From positions 2,083-17,232 of the forward strand of contig DZAU01000047.1 of assembly GCA_022729635.1 (NCBI GenBank): 15,150 nt of DNA, given 5' to 3'. The notes beneath the pieces are model-generated. The model searched no databases. It was not told the DNA's origin and saw only the letters and a list, made by a program, of their open reading frames with translations. Positions 6,356-13,066 of the stretch are shown here, piece by piece (positions within the stretch are counted from its first letter, which is position 1; each line of letters begins with the position of its first letter). This DNA is from Flavobacterium psychrophilum. GTDB taxonomy: Bacteria > Bacteroidota > Bacteroidia > Flavobacteriales > Flavobacteriaceae. Made by a program: the position numbers and the translations under genes.

Positions 6356-7549
6356 TTATTCGTAAGTTTCATTATTTACAGACGAAAATATATTCTGGGC
6401 ATTACCCAAAATCTTGATAAATCCTTTGGCATCATCTGATGTCCAAGCGTTGTTCATTTCGCCATATTGACCAAAACCAGTATTCATCAAATCATTATCC
6501 GATTCGATTCCGTCCAATGAAAAGTGGTAGGGTTTCAAAGAAACGGTTACAGTTCCATTTACTGTTTTTTGAGTGTCTTCCAGGAAAGTTTCGATGTTTC
6601 GCATCACAGGATCTAGAAATTGACCTTCATGAAACAACATTCCGTACCAGTTTCCTAGTTGTTCTTTCCAGTATTGTTGCCATTTTCCAAGCGTGTGTTT
6701 CTCTAATAAATGGTGCGCTTTGATGATGATTAAAGGAGCAGCGGCTTCAAAACCAACTCTTCCTTTGATTCCAATAATGGTATCTCCAACGTGAATATCA
6801 CGACCAATTGCATAGGCACTAGCCAGTTTTTCAAGTGTTACAATGTTATTGGAAGGTTTGTCTTTTACGCCATTTACAGCGACCAATTCACCTTTCAAGA
6901 ATTCTAAAGTTACTTTTTCTTCGCCTTCTTTTTGCAATTGCGAAGGATAAGCTTCGCTAGGAAGAGGCAATTTAGCTGTTAAGGTTTCTTTTCCTCCAAT
7001 ACTCGTTCCCCAAAGTCCTTTGTTGATAGAATATTGGGCTTTTTCCCAAGAATATTCTACTCCGTTTGTTTGCAAATAGTCAACTTCTTCTTGACGAGAT
7101 AATTTTAATTCACGAATAGGAGCGATGATTTCAATTTCTGGGGCGATGGTTTGAAAAATTAAATCAAAACGAATTTGGTCATTTCCAGCACCTGTACTTC
7201 CGTGGGCAATGGCAGTAGCACCTATTTTTTTGGCGTATTTAATGGCTTCCATAGCTTGAAAAACACGCTCGGCACTTACTGATAATGGATAGGTATTGTT
7301 TTTCAATACATTTCCAAAAATCAAATATTTAATCGCTTTTTCATAATATTTGTCCAAAATGGTAAGGTTCACATGTTGTGCCGAACCCAATTCGTAGGCT
7401 CTTTCTTCGATGTCTTTTAATTCCCTATCATCAAATCCACCAGTGTTTATCAATACGGTATGAACTTCGTATCCTTTTTCATTTTTTAGATATTTTAGGC
7501 AATATGAGGTATCTAAACCTCCGCTGTATGCTAATACTACTTTTTTCAT
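6356..7549 (-). CDS. argG: Argininosuccinate synthase
   Basis: ArgG joins citrulline and aspartate using ATP to give argininosuccinate in the cytoplasm. The 397-residue length is normal. The N-type ATP pyrophosphatase P-loop is AYSGGLDTS (7-15), and the GSTGAGNDQIRFD stretch (117-129) carries the citrulline and aspartate binding residues. Two other conserved blocks are unusual. The usual YPLxTxLARP appears as YPLSVSAER (87-95), with the Arg kept. The usual SIDxNLWGRS appears as SINKGLWGTS (174-183). I believe this variant is shared by Bacteroidota, so it is a lineage feature and not damage. It is preceded by the GNAT gene (36-base gap) and followed by the 6220-6349 repeat and argC. Confidence 0.95.
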   Translation of the reverse strand: MKKVVLAYSGGLDTSYCLKYLKNEKGYEVHTVLINTGGFDDRELKDIEERAYELGSAQHVNLTILDKYYEKAIKYLIFGNVLKNNTYPLSVSAERVFQAMEAIKYAKKIGATAIAHGSTGAGNDQIRFDLIFQTIAPEIEIIAPIRELKLSRQEEVDYLQTNGVEYSWEKAQYSINKGLWGTSIGGKETLTAKLPLPSEAYPSQLQKEGEEKVTLEFLKGELVAVNGVKDKPSNNIVTLEKLASAYAIGRDIHVGDTIIGIKGRVGFEAAAPLIIIKAHHLLEKHTLGKWQQYWKEQLGNWYGMLFHEGQFLDPVMRNIETFLEDTQKTVNGTVTVSLKPYHFSLDGIESDNDLMNTGFGQYGEMNNAWTSDDAKGFIKILGNAQNIFSSVNNETYE

Positions 7550-7565
7550 TGTTGTTGTTTTTTAA

Positions 7566-7580
7566 TGCTTCATAGAAGCA
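7566..7580. repeat. Small hairpin between GNAT gene and argG
   Basis: TGCTTC (7566-7571), loop ATA, GAAGCA (7575-7580) form a 6-bp hairpin in the 36-base gap. On the minus strand it is followed by A-rich, not T-rich, sequence, so it is not a terminator for the operon. It lies 17-31 bases upstream of the argG start and might affect translation. Confidence 0.3.
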
Positions 7581-7585
7581 ATGTT

Positions 7586-8206
7586 TTATTTTTTTAAGAA
7601 AAGGGCTTGTTTAATTGCTTTTAATCTGTTCCAAATCCGGACATTAAATGGATGTTTTGGTGGGTCTTTTGGTTTTTCTTCCGGATCGTAGAGCATTCCT
7701 GTGCAAAGGCACATTTTGTTGTCTTTACTTTTTAGAATTTCATAGTTCGTACAAGTTTTACATCCTGCCCAGAAACTTGGATCAGTCGTTAATTCTGAAA
7801 AAGGGACTGGTTTATAACCTAAATCGGAATTAATTTTCATTACAGCCAAACCAGTTGTGATTCCGAAAACTTTGGCTCCCGGAAATTTTTCCAATGAATA
7901 ATTAAATACAAAAGTTTTAATTTTTTTGGCTAAGCCGTGATTTCTAAAATCGGGATGTACAATCAATCCGGAATGAGCAACAAACTTACCGTGTTGCCAA
8001 CTTTCGATGTAACAAAAACCGGCAAAAACACCATTTTTGTCTAAAGCTATCACAGCATCACGATTGTGAATCTTTTTTTTGATGTAATCTGGGGTTCTTT
8101 TGGCAATTCCGGTACCTCTTAATAATGCCGAAGAATCAATTGTGTCGCATATTTCTTGCGCATATTTGTAATGTTCTTCTTGGGCTATAACTATAGATAT
8201 TTTCAT
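7586..8206 (-). CDS. GNAT-family acyltransferase leading the arginine operon; candidate N-acylglutamate synthase
   Basis: A 206-residue protein with a GNAT fold. The acyl-CoA binding region is at about 79-101 (SGLIVHPDFRNHGLAKKI), with the pyrophosphate loop RNHGLA (88-93). The C-terminal part, after about 145, is not standard GNAT and holds four closely spaced cysteines, Cys149, Cys152, Cys166 and Cys168 (CxxC and CxC), which could bind metal. The tail is basic. It is the first gene of the arg-pro cluster, with a 36-base gap to argG. No argA or argJ lies in the window, so a role in making N-acetyl- or N-succinylglutamate is the natural hypothesis. I recall a GNAT gene in the same place beside argG in Bacteroides being proposed for this step, but I cannot check homology here. 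The alternatives are protein or small-molecule acetylation. The family is clear; the substrate is inference. Confidence 0.8.
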   Translation of the reverse strand: MKISIVIAQEEHYKYAQEICDTIDSSALLRGTGIAKRTPDYIKKKIHNRDAVIALDKNGVFAGFCYIESWQHGKFVAHSGLIVHPDFRNHGLAKKIKTFVFNYSLEKFPGAKVFGITTGLAVMKINSDLGYKPVPFSELTTDPSFWAGCKTCTNYEILKSKDNKMCLCTGMLYDPEEKPKDPPKHPFNVRIWNRLKAIKQALFLKK

Positions 8207-8268
8207 TTCAAGAAATATAATTTGGATTAAATGTTTTTATACAATTTAAATTGGAGATGTCTTCATTA

Positions 8269-8276
8269 CAAAATTA
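8269..8276 (-). promoter_or_regulatory. Possible proximal -7 box for the arginine operon
   Basis: On the minus strand these bases read TAATTTTG, which fits the Bacteroidota TAnnTTTG box, 63 bases before the GNAT start. No TTG is found at the expected spacing of about 19 bases upstream. In DNA this AT-rich an isolated match is weak evidence. A small inverted repeat (8282-8295) lies directly upstream and could be an operator. Confidence 0.25.
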
Positions 8277-8435
8277 GTTATCAAACAAAAGTTTGTTTTC
8301 CATACAGAAACTGTAAGGAATAATGCGGGATAACGAATATTTTTTTTAGAAAATAAAATTTCCGTAATAAATAGTTGTGATTTCAAAACGATAAAAATGA
8401 AAAATGAATAAAAATAAAAAAACACCTTTTGGAAA

Positions 8436-8522
8436 CTATACTAATAGCATCCGTACTTCGGGAGAAGTCGTAAGGTTATTTTTCCGTGACGCAGCAGTAA
8501 TATGTGCACTTGTTTTATTCAT
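8436..8522 (-). CDS. Candidate 28-residue leader peptide upstream of the arginine operon
   Basis: A 28-codon frame (ATG at 8522-8520, TAG at 8438-8436) begins only about five bases after the TACTTTTGC promoter box, so its transcript would be nearly leaderless. The peptide starts MNKTSAHITAASRK and ends PEVRMLLV. Its two arginines (13 and 24) are both encoded by CGG. None of the 30 arginine codons I read in glyA and guaC of this window is CGG. Two short hairpins lie in its RNA (8455-8468 and 8436-8447), and 5-bp arms ACCTT (8476-8472) and AAGGT (8428-8424) could close over them just before a T-run. It lies 229 bases before the GNAT start. This layout suits a translated leader that controls arginine genes, but it could also be part of an untranslated small RNA. 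I do not recognise the peptide. Confidence 0.35.
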   Translation of the reverse strand: MNKTSAHITAASRKNNLTTSPEVRMLLV

Positions 8523-8527
8523 CGAAG

Positions 8528-8536
8528 CAAAAGTAC
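8528..8536 (-). promoter_or_regulatory. Bacteroidota-type -7 promoter box for leader/arginine transcript
   Basis: The minus strand reads GTACTTTTG followed by C, matching TAnnTTTG. The sequence 17-22 bases upstream is a T-run without the final G of the usual -33 TTG, so the -33 element is weak. A start point at about 8521-8523 is predicted. The box lies between the terminator of the upstream operon and the small ORF, a sensible place for the distal arginine operon promoter. Confidence 0.5.
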
Positions 8537-8606
8537 AATTTTTTTCATTATAAAAAAGAAGTTTTTTTTATTTGTAACAAAAAAATACAGTATTGTTTTT
8601 TTATGC

Positions 8607-8642
8607 AAAAAAAACTCTTTAATGGCTTATTATTAAAGAGTT
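8607..8642 (-). terminator. Intrinsic terminator of the fahA operon
   Basis: A perfect 11-bp stem is formed by AACTCTTTAAT (8613-8623) and ATTAAAGAGTT (8632-8642) with an 8-base loop. On the minus strand the stem is followed by eight consecutive T (8614-8607, the first two being part of the arm). This is a clear rho-independent terminator for transcription coming from fahA and the small exported protein gene, 146 bases past the latter's stop. It insulates the arginine operon promoter region. A second near-palindrome with A and T runs (about 8578-8602) follows. Confidence 0.82.
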
Positions 8643-8787
8643 CTGAAAATTATAAATTTCTATACCTAATTTTGGGTAATGCTGTCTTTATTGTTTTAAA
8701 CTATGAAAACTGTCCATTTGTCGTTTAATCCAAAAGTACTGAATCGGATAAGTCACACATTGTAGATGTTTAATTTTAGGCTTGTAA

Positions 8788-9309
8788 TTAGTTTTGTTTC
8801 TGGCGGTATTCTAAATCGTATTCTGTAGTCCAAGTTTTTCCGTCATCTTTTGAAATCTCTCCAAACTGTCTCACTTTATTGTCTTTTAATTTATAAAAAG
8901 TGAGTCTTCGTATTGCAGTTTCATTTTTATTCAATAAAAAGGGTCTGCTCAAAAACTGCATTGCATTATTTTCATAATGTCCTGTAAGATATTCGTTGCT
9001 TCCGCCAGTATTATCAACCCAAATTTGTTGCCATTGTTGTGTGGCAGCATTGTAGGAGTTGTAACTTTTGCCGCTATAAATTAAACCTTGTTGTGTATTG
9101 GCAGATTTCCATTCTTCTAAAACTACACAATTGTCAAGAATTTTAGAAATAACACTATGTCCTGCAATATTTCCTTTTAAATCAAATACTTCCCACTCAC
9201 CAACCCAAAAATCAAATTCAGAATATTTTGGGTTCTTATCACAAGGCTTTTGTCCAAAAATTGAAAAACTTATCAGTAGAATACTTAAAAAAAGAATGAT
9301 TTTTTTCAT
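8788..9309 (-). CDS. Exported DUF1579-like (lipocalin-type) hypothetical protein
   Basis: A 173-residue protein with a signal peptide: MKK start, hydrophobic core to about residue 18, likely cleavage near FGQ-KP. The mature part begins with the block DFWVGEWEVFD (about 33-43), typical of DUF1579-like and related proteins thought to have a lipocalin-like beta barrel. A C-terminal block KDDGKTWTTEYDLEY is consistent with the same type. Cys23 and Cys61 are the only cysteines in the mature part and could pair. No lipobox is evident. Its start lies 12 bases past the fahA stop on the same strand, and a terminator follows, so it is probably co-transcribed with fahA. The molecular function is unknown; a link to aromatic compounds is only suggested by the neighbour. 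Confidence 0.8.
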   Translation of the reverse strand: MKKIILFLSILLISFSIFGQKPCDKNPKYSEFDFWVGEWEVFDLKGNIAGHSVISKILDNCVVLEEWKSANTQQGLIYSGKSYNSYNAATQQWQQIWVDNTGGSNEYLTGHYENNAMQFLSRPFLLNKNETAIRRLTFYKLKDNKVRQFGEISKDDGKTWTTEYDLEYRQKQN

Positions 9310-9321
9310 AAAAAAGTGGTG

Positions 9322-10605
9322 TTATTTTCTCACAAAAGGCGGGAGTAATTTATTTGAAACTTCTCCAAATCCTATTCTGACTCCGTTATTTTTGCAAAAC
9401 CCTTTCATAATAACAGTGTCGCCATCGTTTATGAATTTACGTTCTGAACCATCACTGAGTTTAAGAGGTATTTTACCGCCCAAAGTCAATTCTAGCATTG
9501 AACCAAAACTGTCTGGAGTTAATCCGGAAATTGTTCCTGAACCCATCATATCGCCAGAATTTACACGGCATCCATTTGAAGTATGATGTGTTAATTGCTG
9601 ACTCATTGACCAATACATGTTTTTAAAATTTGATTTTGACACAATAGTTGGTTCAGTGTTTTCAGGCTGAATTGCGACTTCTAAATTAATATCAAAATTA
9701 TGTTTCCCTTTTTGTTGCAAATAAGGAAGTGGTGCAGGATCTTGTTTTGGCCCTTTGGTTCTGAATGGTTCTAAGGCATCCATCGTGATAATCCAAGGAG
9801 AAATTGAAGTCGCAAAGTTTTTTGATAAAAAAGGGCCTAGTGGTTCATATTCCCATTTTTGAATGTCACGCGCACTCCAATCATTGAGCAAAACCATTCC
9901 AAAAATATAATCTTCAGCTTCATTTATAGGAATATTTTCTCCCATAATATTGACATCAGTGGTGATGAATGCAGTTTCTAATTCAAAATCTACTAATCTA
10001 GACGGACCAAAAACAGGAGTATTTTCACCTTTAGGTAAACTTTGTCCCATGGGTCTGTGAATCGAAATCCCTGACGGAATTATTGAAGAACTTCTTCCGT
10101 GATATCCAACTGGAATATGTAGCCAATTTGGAGATAATAAATTATCTTTGGTTCTAAAAATTTCCCCAACATTTACAGCATGTTCTTTATTGGAAAAAAA
10201 ATCAGTATAATCACCAATTAAAACAGGCAATTGCATTTCAATATATTTTACATTAAAGATGACAATTTCTCTATGTTCTTTGTTATCTCTAAGTTTCGGA
10301 TTTGTTTCGTCAAATAATTCAGCTAGTCGATTTCGAACCAATCTCCATGTTTTTTTTCCATCCGAAATGAAATCATTTAGCGTGTCTTGCATAAACATAT
10401 CATCGGTCAAATCAATTCCTTCAAAGTAATTCAATTGCTGTAAAGCACCCATATCAATGGCACAATCCCCAATTCTGGTTCCAATGGTTATCACGTCATC
10501 TTTAGTAATAAAAACTCCAAATGGGATGTTTTGAATAGGAAAATCACTATTTGAAGGCACTTCTATCCAAGATTTTCTATTGGTATCATTAGCTGTTATT
10601 GACAT
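9322..10605 (-). CDS. fahA: Fumarylacetoacetase
   Basis: This hydrolase splits fumarylacetoacetate into fumarate and acetoacetate, the last step of tyrosine and phenylalanine breakdown. The 427 residues match the two-domain eukaryotic-type enzyme: an N-terminal beta domain (about 1-120) and the FAH catalytic domain. Visible motifs are GDYTDFFSNKEHAVNVG (131-147), PVGYHGRSSSI (165-175), DFELETAF (207-213), NDWSARDIQKWEYEPLGPFLSK (starting 241) and GDMMGSGTISG (351-361). By comparison with the mouse enzyme, Asp135, Glu209, Glu211 and Asp242 are the likely metal ligands and His142 the catalytic base. It has its own consensus promoter (10640-10670), divergent from glyA, and is followed by the DUF1579-like gene. 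The homogentisate and 4-hydroxyphenylpyruvate steps are not in the window. Confidence 0.95.
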   Translation of the reverse strand: MSITANDTNRKSWIEVPSNSDFPIQNIPFGVFITKDDVITIGTRIGDCAIDMGALQQLNYFEGIDLTDDMFMQDTLNDFISDGKKTWRLVRNRLAELFDETNPKLRDNKEHREIVIFNVKYIEMQLPVLIGDYTDFFSNKEHAVNVGEIFRTKDNLLSPNWLHIPVGYHGRSSSIIPSGISIHRPMGQSLPKGENTPVFGPSRLVDFELETAFITTDVNIMGENIPINEAEDYIFGMVLLNDWSARDIQKWEYEPLGPFLSKNFATSISPWIITMDALEPFRTKGPKQDPAPLPYLQQKGKHNFDINLEVAIQPENTEPTIVSKSNFKNMYWSMSQQLTHHTSNGCRVNSGDMMGSGTISGLTPDSFGSMLELTLGGKIPLKLSDGSERKFINDGDTVIMKGFCKNNGVRIGFGEVSNKLLPPFVRK

Positions 10606-10639
10606 AATGCTGTTTATTATTTTGTTAAAAATTACTCAT

Positions 10640-10670
10640 CAAATATATCATAATCTAATTATTTACCAAA
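10640..10670 (-). promoter_or_regulatory. Consensus Bacteroidota promoter of fahA
   Basis: On the minus strand, TTTG (10670-10667), exactly 19 bases, then TATATTTG (10647-10640) give the full Bacteroidota -33/-7 pattern. The start point would be near 10633-10635, leaving a leader of about 30 bases before the fahA ATG at 10605. This is the best promoter match in the window. Confidence 0.8.
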
Positions 10671-10680
10671 CGTTTTTTTG

Positions 10681-10688
10681 TATTTTTG
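10681..10688 (+). promoter_or_regulatory. -7 box of glyA
   Basis: TATTTTTG followed by C matches TAnnTTTG, 25 bases before the glyA ATG. The -33 side (about 10655-10663) is only T-rich. Its expected position falls between the -7 and -33 boxes of the divergent fahA promoter, so the two polymerase sites interleave. Confidence 0.65.
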
Positions 10689-10713
10689 CGACAAATTAAC
10701 TAAAATCAAAAAA

Positions 10714-11988
10714 ATGCAACGCGACAAACAAATTTTTGACCTTATTTTAGAGGAACAAGACAGACAAATTCACGGATTAGAACTCATCGCTTCAGAGAAT
10801 TTTGTCAGTGACGAAGTAATGGAAGCAGCTGGTTCTGTTTTAACAAATAAATATGCCGAAGGTTATCCGGGAAAGAGATATTATGGAGGTTGCGAAGTGG
10901 TTGATGTAGTAGAACAAATCGCTATTGACAGAGCAAAAGAATTATTTGGTGCCGAATATGCAAATGTACAACCCCACTCAGGTTCACAGGCAAATACAGC
11001 AGTTTATGCTGCCTGTTTGAAACCAGGAGATAAAATTCTTGGATTCGATTTGTCACACGGTGGTCATTTAACTCATGGTTCTCCGGTAAACTTTTCGGGA
11101 CGTTTGTATCAACCCGTTTTTTATGGTGTAGATGCTGAAACAGGACGATTAAATTACGATAAAATCCAGGAAATTGCTACAAAAGAACAGCCAAAATTAA
11201 TAATTGCGGGAGCTTCGGCTTATTCTCGTGATATGGATTTTGAGCGTTTCAGAGTCATCGCAGATTCTGTTGGAGCGATTTTATTTGCCGATATTTCTCA
11301 TCCTGCCGGTTTAATTGCCAAAGGATTGTTGAGTGATCCAATTCCGCATTGTCATATCGTTACCACAACTACACATAAAACTTTGCGTGGACCGCGTGGT
11401 GGCTTGATTTTGATGGGGAAAGATTTTCCAAATCCAATGGGTTTGACTACTCCAAAAGGCGAAATTAGAATGATGTCTTCTTTATTAGATTTAGCCGTTT
11501 TTCCAGGAAATCAAGGCGGACCTTTGATGCATATTATCGCTGCAAAGGCTGTCGCTTTTGGTGAAGCTTTACAAGATGAATTTTTCACCTATGCTTTGCA
11601 ACTGCAAAAAAATGCCAAAGCAATGGCGGATGCTTTTGTTAAAAGAGGATACAATATTATTTCTGGCGGAACTGACAATCACATGATGTTGATTGATTTG
11701 AGAAATAAAAATATTTCAGGAAAAGAAGCCGAAAACGCATTGGTAAAAGCGGAAATTACCGTAAATAAAAACATGGTTCCCTTTGATGATAAATCACCAT
11801 TTGTAACTTCTGGAATTCGTGTAGGAACTGCCGCAATCACCACTCGTGGTTTGGTAGAAGAAGATATGGAAACTATTGTTGCTATGATTGATAAAGTTAT
11901 ATCAGATCATACAAATGAAGACATCATCGAAGAAGTTGCCGATGAGGTAAACGAAATGATGAGCGAAAGAGCCATTTTTGTTTTCTAA
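10714..11988 (+). CDS. glyA: Serine hydroxymethyltransferase
   Basis: GlyA interconverts serine plus tetrahydrofolate and glycine plus methylene-tetrahydrofolate, feeding one-carbon units to purine, thymidylate and methionine synthesis. It is a PLP enzyme. The ATG at 10714 gives 424 residues starting [10 protein letters not shown], in line with other bacterial SHMTs. A longer reading from TTG at 10678 would add 12 residues but would put the start upstream of the expected transcription start and overlap the -7 box, so it is rejected. Motifs are [10 protein letters not shown] (23-32), [16 protein letters not shown] (44-59), [11 protein letters not shown] (191-201) and [14 protein letters not shown] (217-230), with Lys222 as the PLP lysine. 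It is followed after 34 bases by guaC on the same strand. The start has an A-rich leader and no Shine-Dalgarno. Confidence 0.97.
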   Translation: MQRDKQIFDLILEEQDRQIHGLELIASENFVSDEVMEAAGSVLTNKYAEGYPGKRYYGGCEVVDVVEQIAIDRAKELFGAEYANVQPHSGSQANTAVYAACLKPGDKILGFDLSHGGHLTHGSPVNFSGRLYQPVFYGVDAETGRLNYDKIQEIATKEQPKLIIAGASAYSRDMDFERFRVIADSVGAILFADISHPAGLIAKGLLSDPIPHCHIVTTTTHKTLRGPRGGLILMGKDFPNPMGLTTPKGEIRMMSSLLDLAVFPGNQGGPLMHIIAAKAVAFGEALQDEFFTYALQLQKNAKAMADAFVKRGYNIISGGTDNHMMLIDLRNKNISGKEAENALVKAEITVNKNMVPFDDKSPFVTSGIRVGTAAITTRGLVEEDMETIVAMIDKVISDHTNEDIIEEVADEVNEMMSERAIFVF

Positions 11989-11993
11989 ATAAA

Positions 11994-12010
11994 TTCATTT
12001 CAGAAATGAA
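11994..12010. repeat. 17-base palindrome between glyA and guaC
   Basis: TTCATTTC (11994-12001) and GAAATGAA (12003-12010) are inverted around one A, directly after the glyA stop. No T-run follows, so it is not a convincing terminator. It could be an operator or an RNA-end structure. Confidence 0.35.
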
Positions 12011-12022
12011 AACCATTAAAAT

Positions 12023-13063
12023 ATGAGAATAGAAACAGATGTGAAATTGGGTTTCAAGGATGTAATGATAAGACCCAAAAGATCAACCCTAAAAAGTCGA
12101 TCTGATGTTACTTTAGAAAGAGAATTCAAGTTTTTGCATAGCAACATTTCTTGGTCTGGCGTGCCTATTATGGCTGCGAATATGGATACTGTTGGGACAT
12201 TTTCAATGGCAAAAGCTTTGGCAGATGAAAAACTTTTTACGGCGATTCATAAACATTATTCCGTTAAGGAATGGAATGATTTTTTAAATACTATTTCGCC
12301 AGAAACCTATAATTATATTGCAATTAGCACAGGAACAGGAAAAAATGACGCTAAAAAAATAGCCGAAATTTTTGAAGCCAATCCGATGTTAAAATTCATT
12401 TGTATTGATGTAGCCAATGGTTATTCTGAACATTTTGTAAATTTTGTACAACAAACTCGCAAACAATATCCTGACAAAGTGATCATTGCCGGAAATGTGG
12501 TTACTGGCGAAATGGTCGAAGAACTTTTATTGGCTGGAGCCGATATTATAAAAGTAGGAATTGGACCTGGTTCCGTTTGTACTACCAGAGTAAAAACCGG
12601 AGTAGGCTATCCTCAACTTTCGGCAATAATTGAATGTGCCGATGCTGCTCATGGTCTTGGCGGGCAAATTATTAGTGATGGAGGTTGTTTGACTCCCGGA
12701 GATGTGGCAAAAGCTTTTGGAGCAGGAGCCGATTTTGTGATGCTCGGCGGAATGCTCGCTGGTCATACCGAAAGCGGAGGCGAATTAATAGAAATTAATG
12801 GCGAAAAATATAAACAATTTTACGGAATGAGTTCTAAAACTGCGATGGATAAACATGTTGGTGGTGTTGCCGAATATAGAGCGAGCGAAGGAAAAACAGT
12901 GCAAGTGCCATTTAGAGGTGATGTTGAAGCTACACTAAAAGATATTCTTGGCGGATTGCGAAGCACGTGTACTTACGTGGGTGCTTCCCGTTTGAAAGAA
13001 TTGACTAAAAGAACTACATTTATTCGTGTTTCTGAACAGGAAAACACTGTTTATACAAAATAA
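12023..13063 (+). CDS. guaC: GMP reductase
   Basis: GuaC reductively deaminates GMP to IMP with NADPH, allowing guanine nucleotides to be converted to adenine nucleotides. The 346 residues match the GuaC family. The sequence runs straight through the barrel without the pair of CBS domains found in most IMP dehydrogenases, which share this fold. Motifs are an N-terminal [13 protein letters not shown] (11-23), [13 protein letters not shown] (48-60), IAGNVVTGE (155-163), and GPGSVCTTR (181-189) with the nucleophilic Cys186. The phosphate-binding SDGG is at 218-221 and [12 protein letters not shown] at 267-278, typical of GMP reductase. Glu289 in RASEG is in the expected late position. It lies 34 bases after glyA and 3 bases before the GNAT gene, so these three genes may form one transcript. 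Confidence 0.95.
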   Translation: MRIETDVKLGFKDVMIRPKRSTLKSRSDVTLEREFKFLHSNISWSGVPIMAANMDTVGTFSMAKALADEKLFTAIHKHYSVKEWNDFLNTISPETYNYIAISTGTGKNDAKKIAEIFEANPMLKFICIDVANGYSEHFVNFVQQTRKQYPDKVIIAGNVVTGEMVEELLLAGADIIKVGIGPGSVCTTRVKTGVGYPQLSAIIECADAAHGLGGQIISDGGCLTPGDVAKAFGAGADFVMLGGMLAGHTESGGELIEINGEKYKQFYGMSSKTAMDKHVGGVAEYRASEGKTVQVPFRGDVEATLKDILGGLRSTCTYVGASRLKELTKRTTFIRVSEQENTVYTK

Positions 13064-13066
13064 ATA

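Larger units (their letters stand above)
8207..8787. other. 581-base region without a confirmed gene, upstream of the arginine operon
   Basis: The stretch is mostly very AT-rich. It contains, in minus-strand order, a strong terminator (8607-8642), a promoter box (8528-8536), a 28-codon ORF in a visibly more GC-rich island (about 8448-8510), a T-rich run downstream of that ORF (about 8390-8424), the short inverted repeat CAAAC-AAAA-GTTTG (8282-8295) and a possible second promoter box (8269-8276). Positions 8643-8787 show nothing I can interpret. A 49-codon plus-strand frame (8404-8553) covers the same GC-richer island and is discussed as a rejected alternative. Confidence 0.7.

Noticed and set aside
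8205..8216. Hairpin ATTTC-AA-GAAAT over the GNAT start codon
   Set aside because: Only 5 bp with a 2-base loop in AT-rich DNA; too weak to claim control of translation.
8424..8522. Known riboswitch or standard RNA (SAM, TPP, cobalamin, SRP RNA, tmRNA, tRNA)
   Set aside because: I compared by eye with the conserved cores I remember and found no match. A covariance-model search would be decisive.
8404..8553. A 49-codon plus-strand ORF opposite the candidate leader peptide, with a hydrophobic C-terminal half
   Set aside because: No convincing TAnnTTTG box precedes it, its start and end are low-complexity A- and T-rich DNA, and the downstream plus-strand region holds no gene. The minus strand has both the promoter box and a sensible downstream operon. 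It cannot be fully excluded without conservation data.
8504..8728. A 74-codon plus-strand frame
   Set aside because: It is rich in Phe, Lys and Asn from AT-rich DNA, runs through the minus-strand terminator hairpin and resembles no protein I know.
10678..10713. A longer glyA starting at TTG 10678
   Set aside because: The TTG lies at the -7 box, upstream of the expected transcription start, and the extra residues are not seen in the SHMT family.
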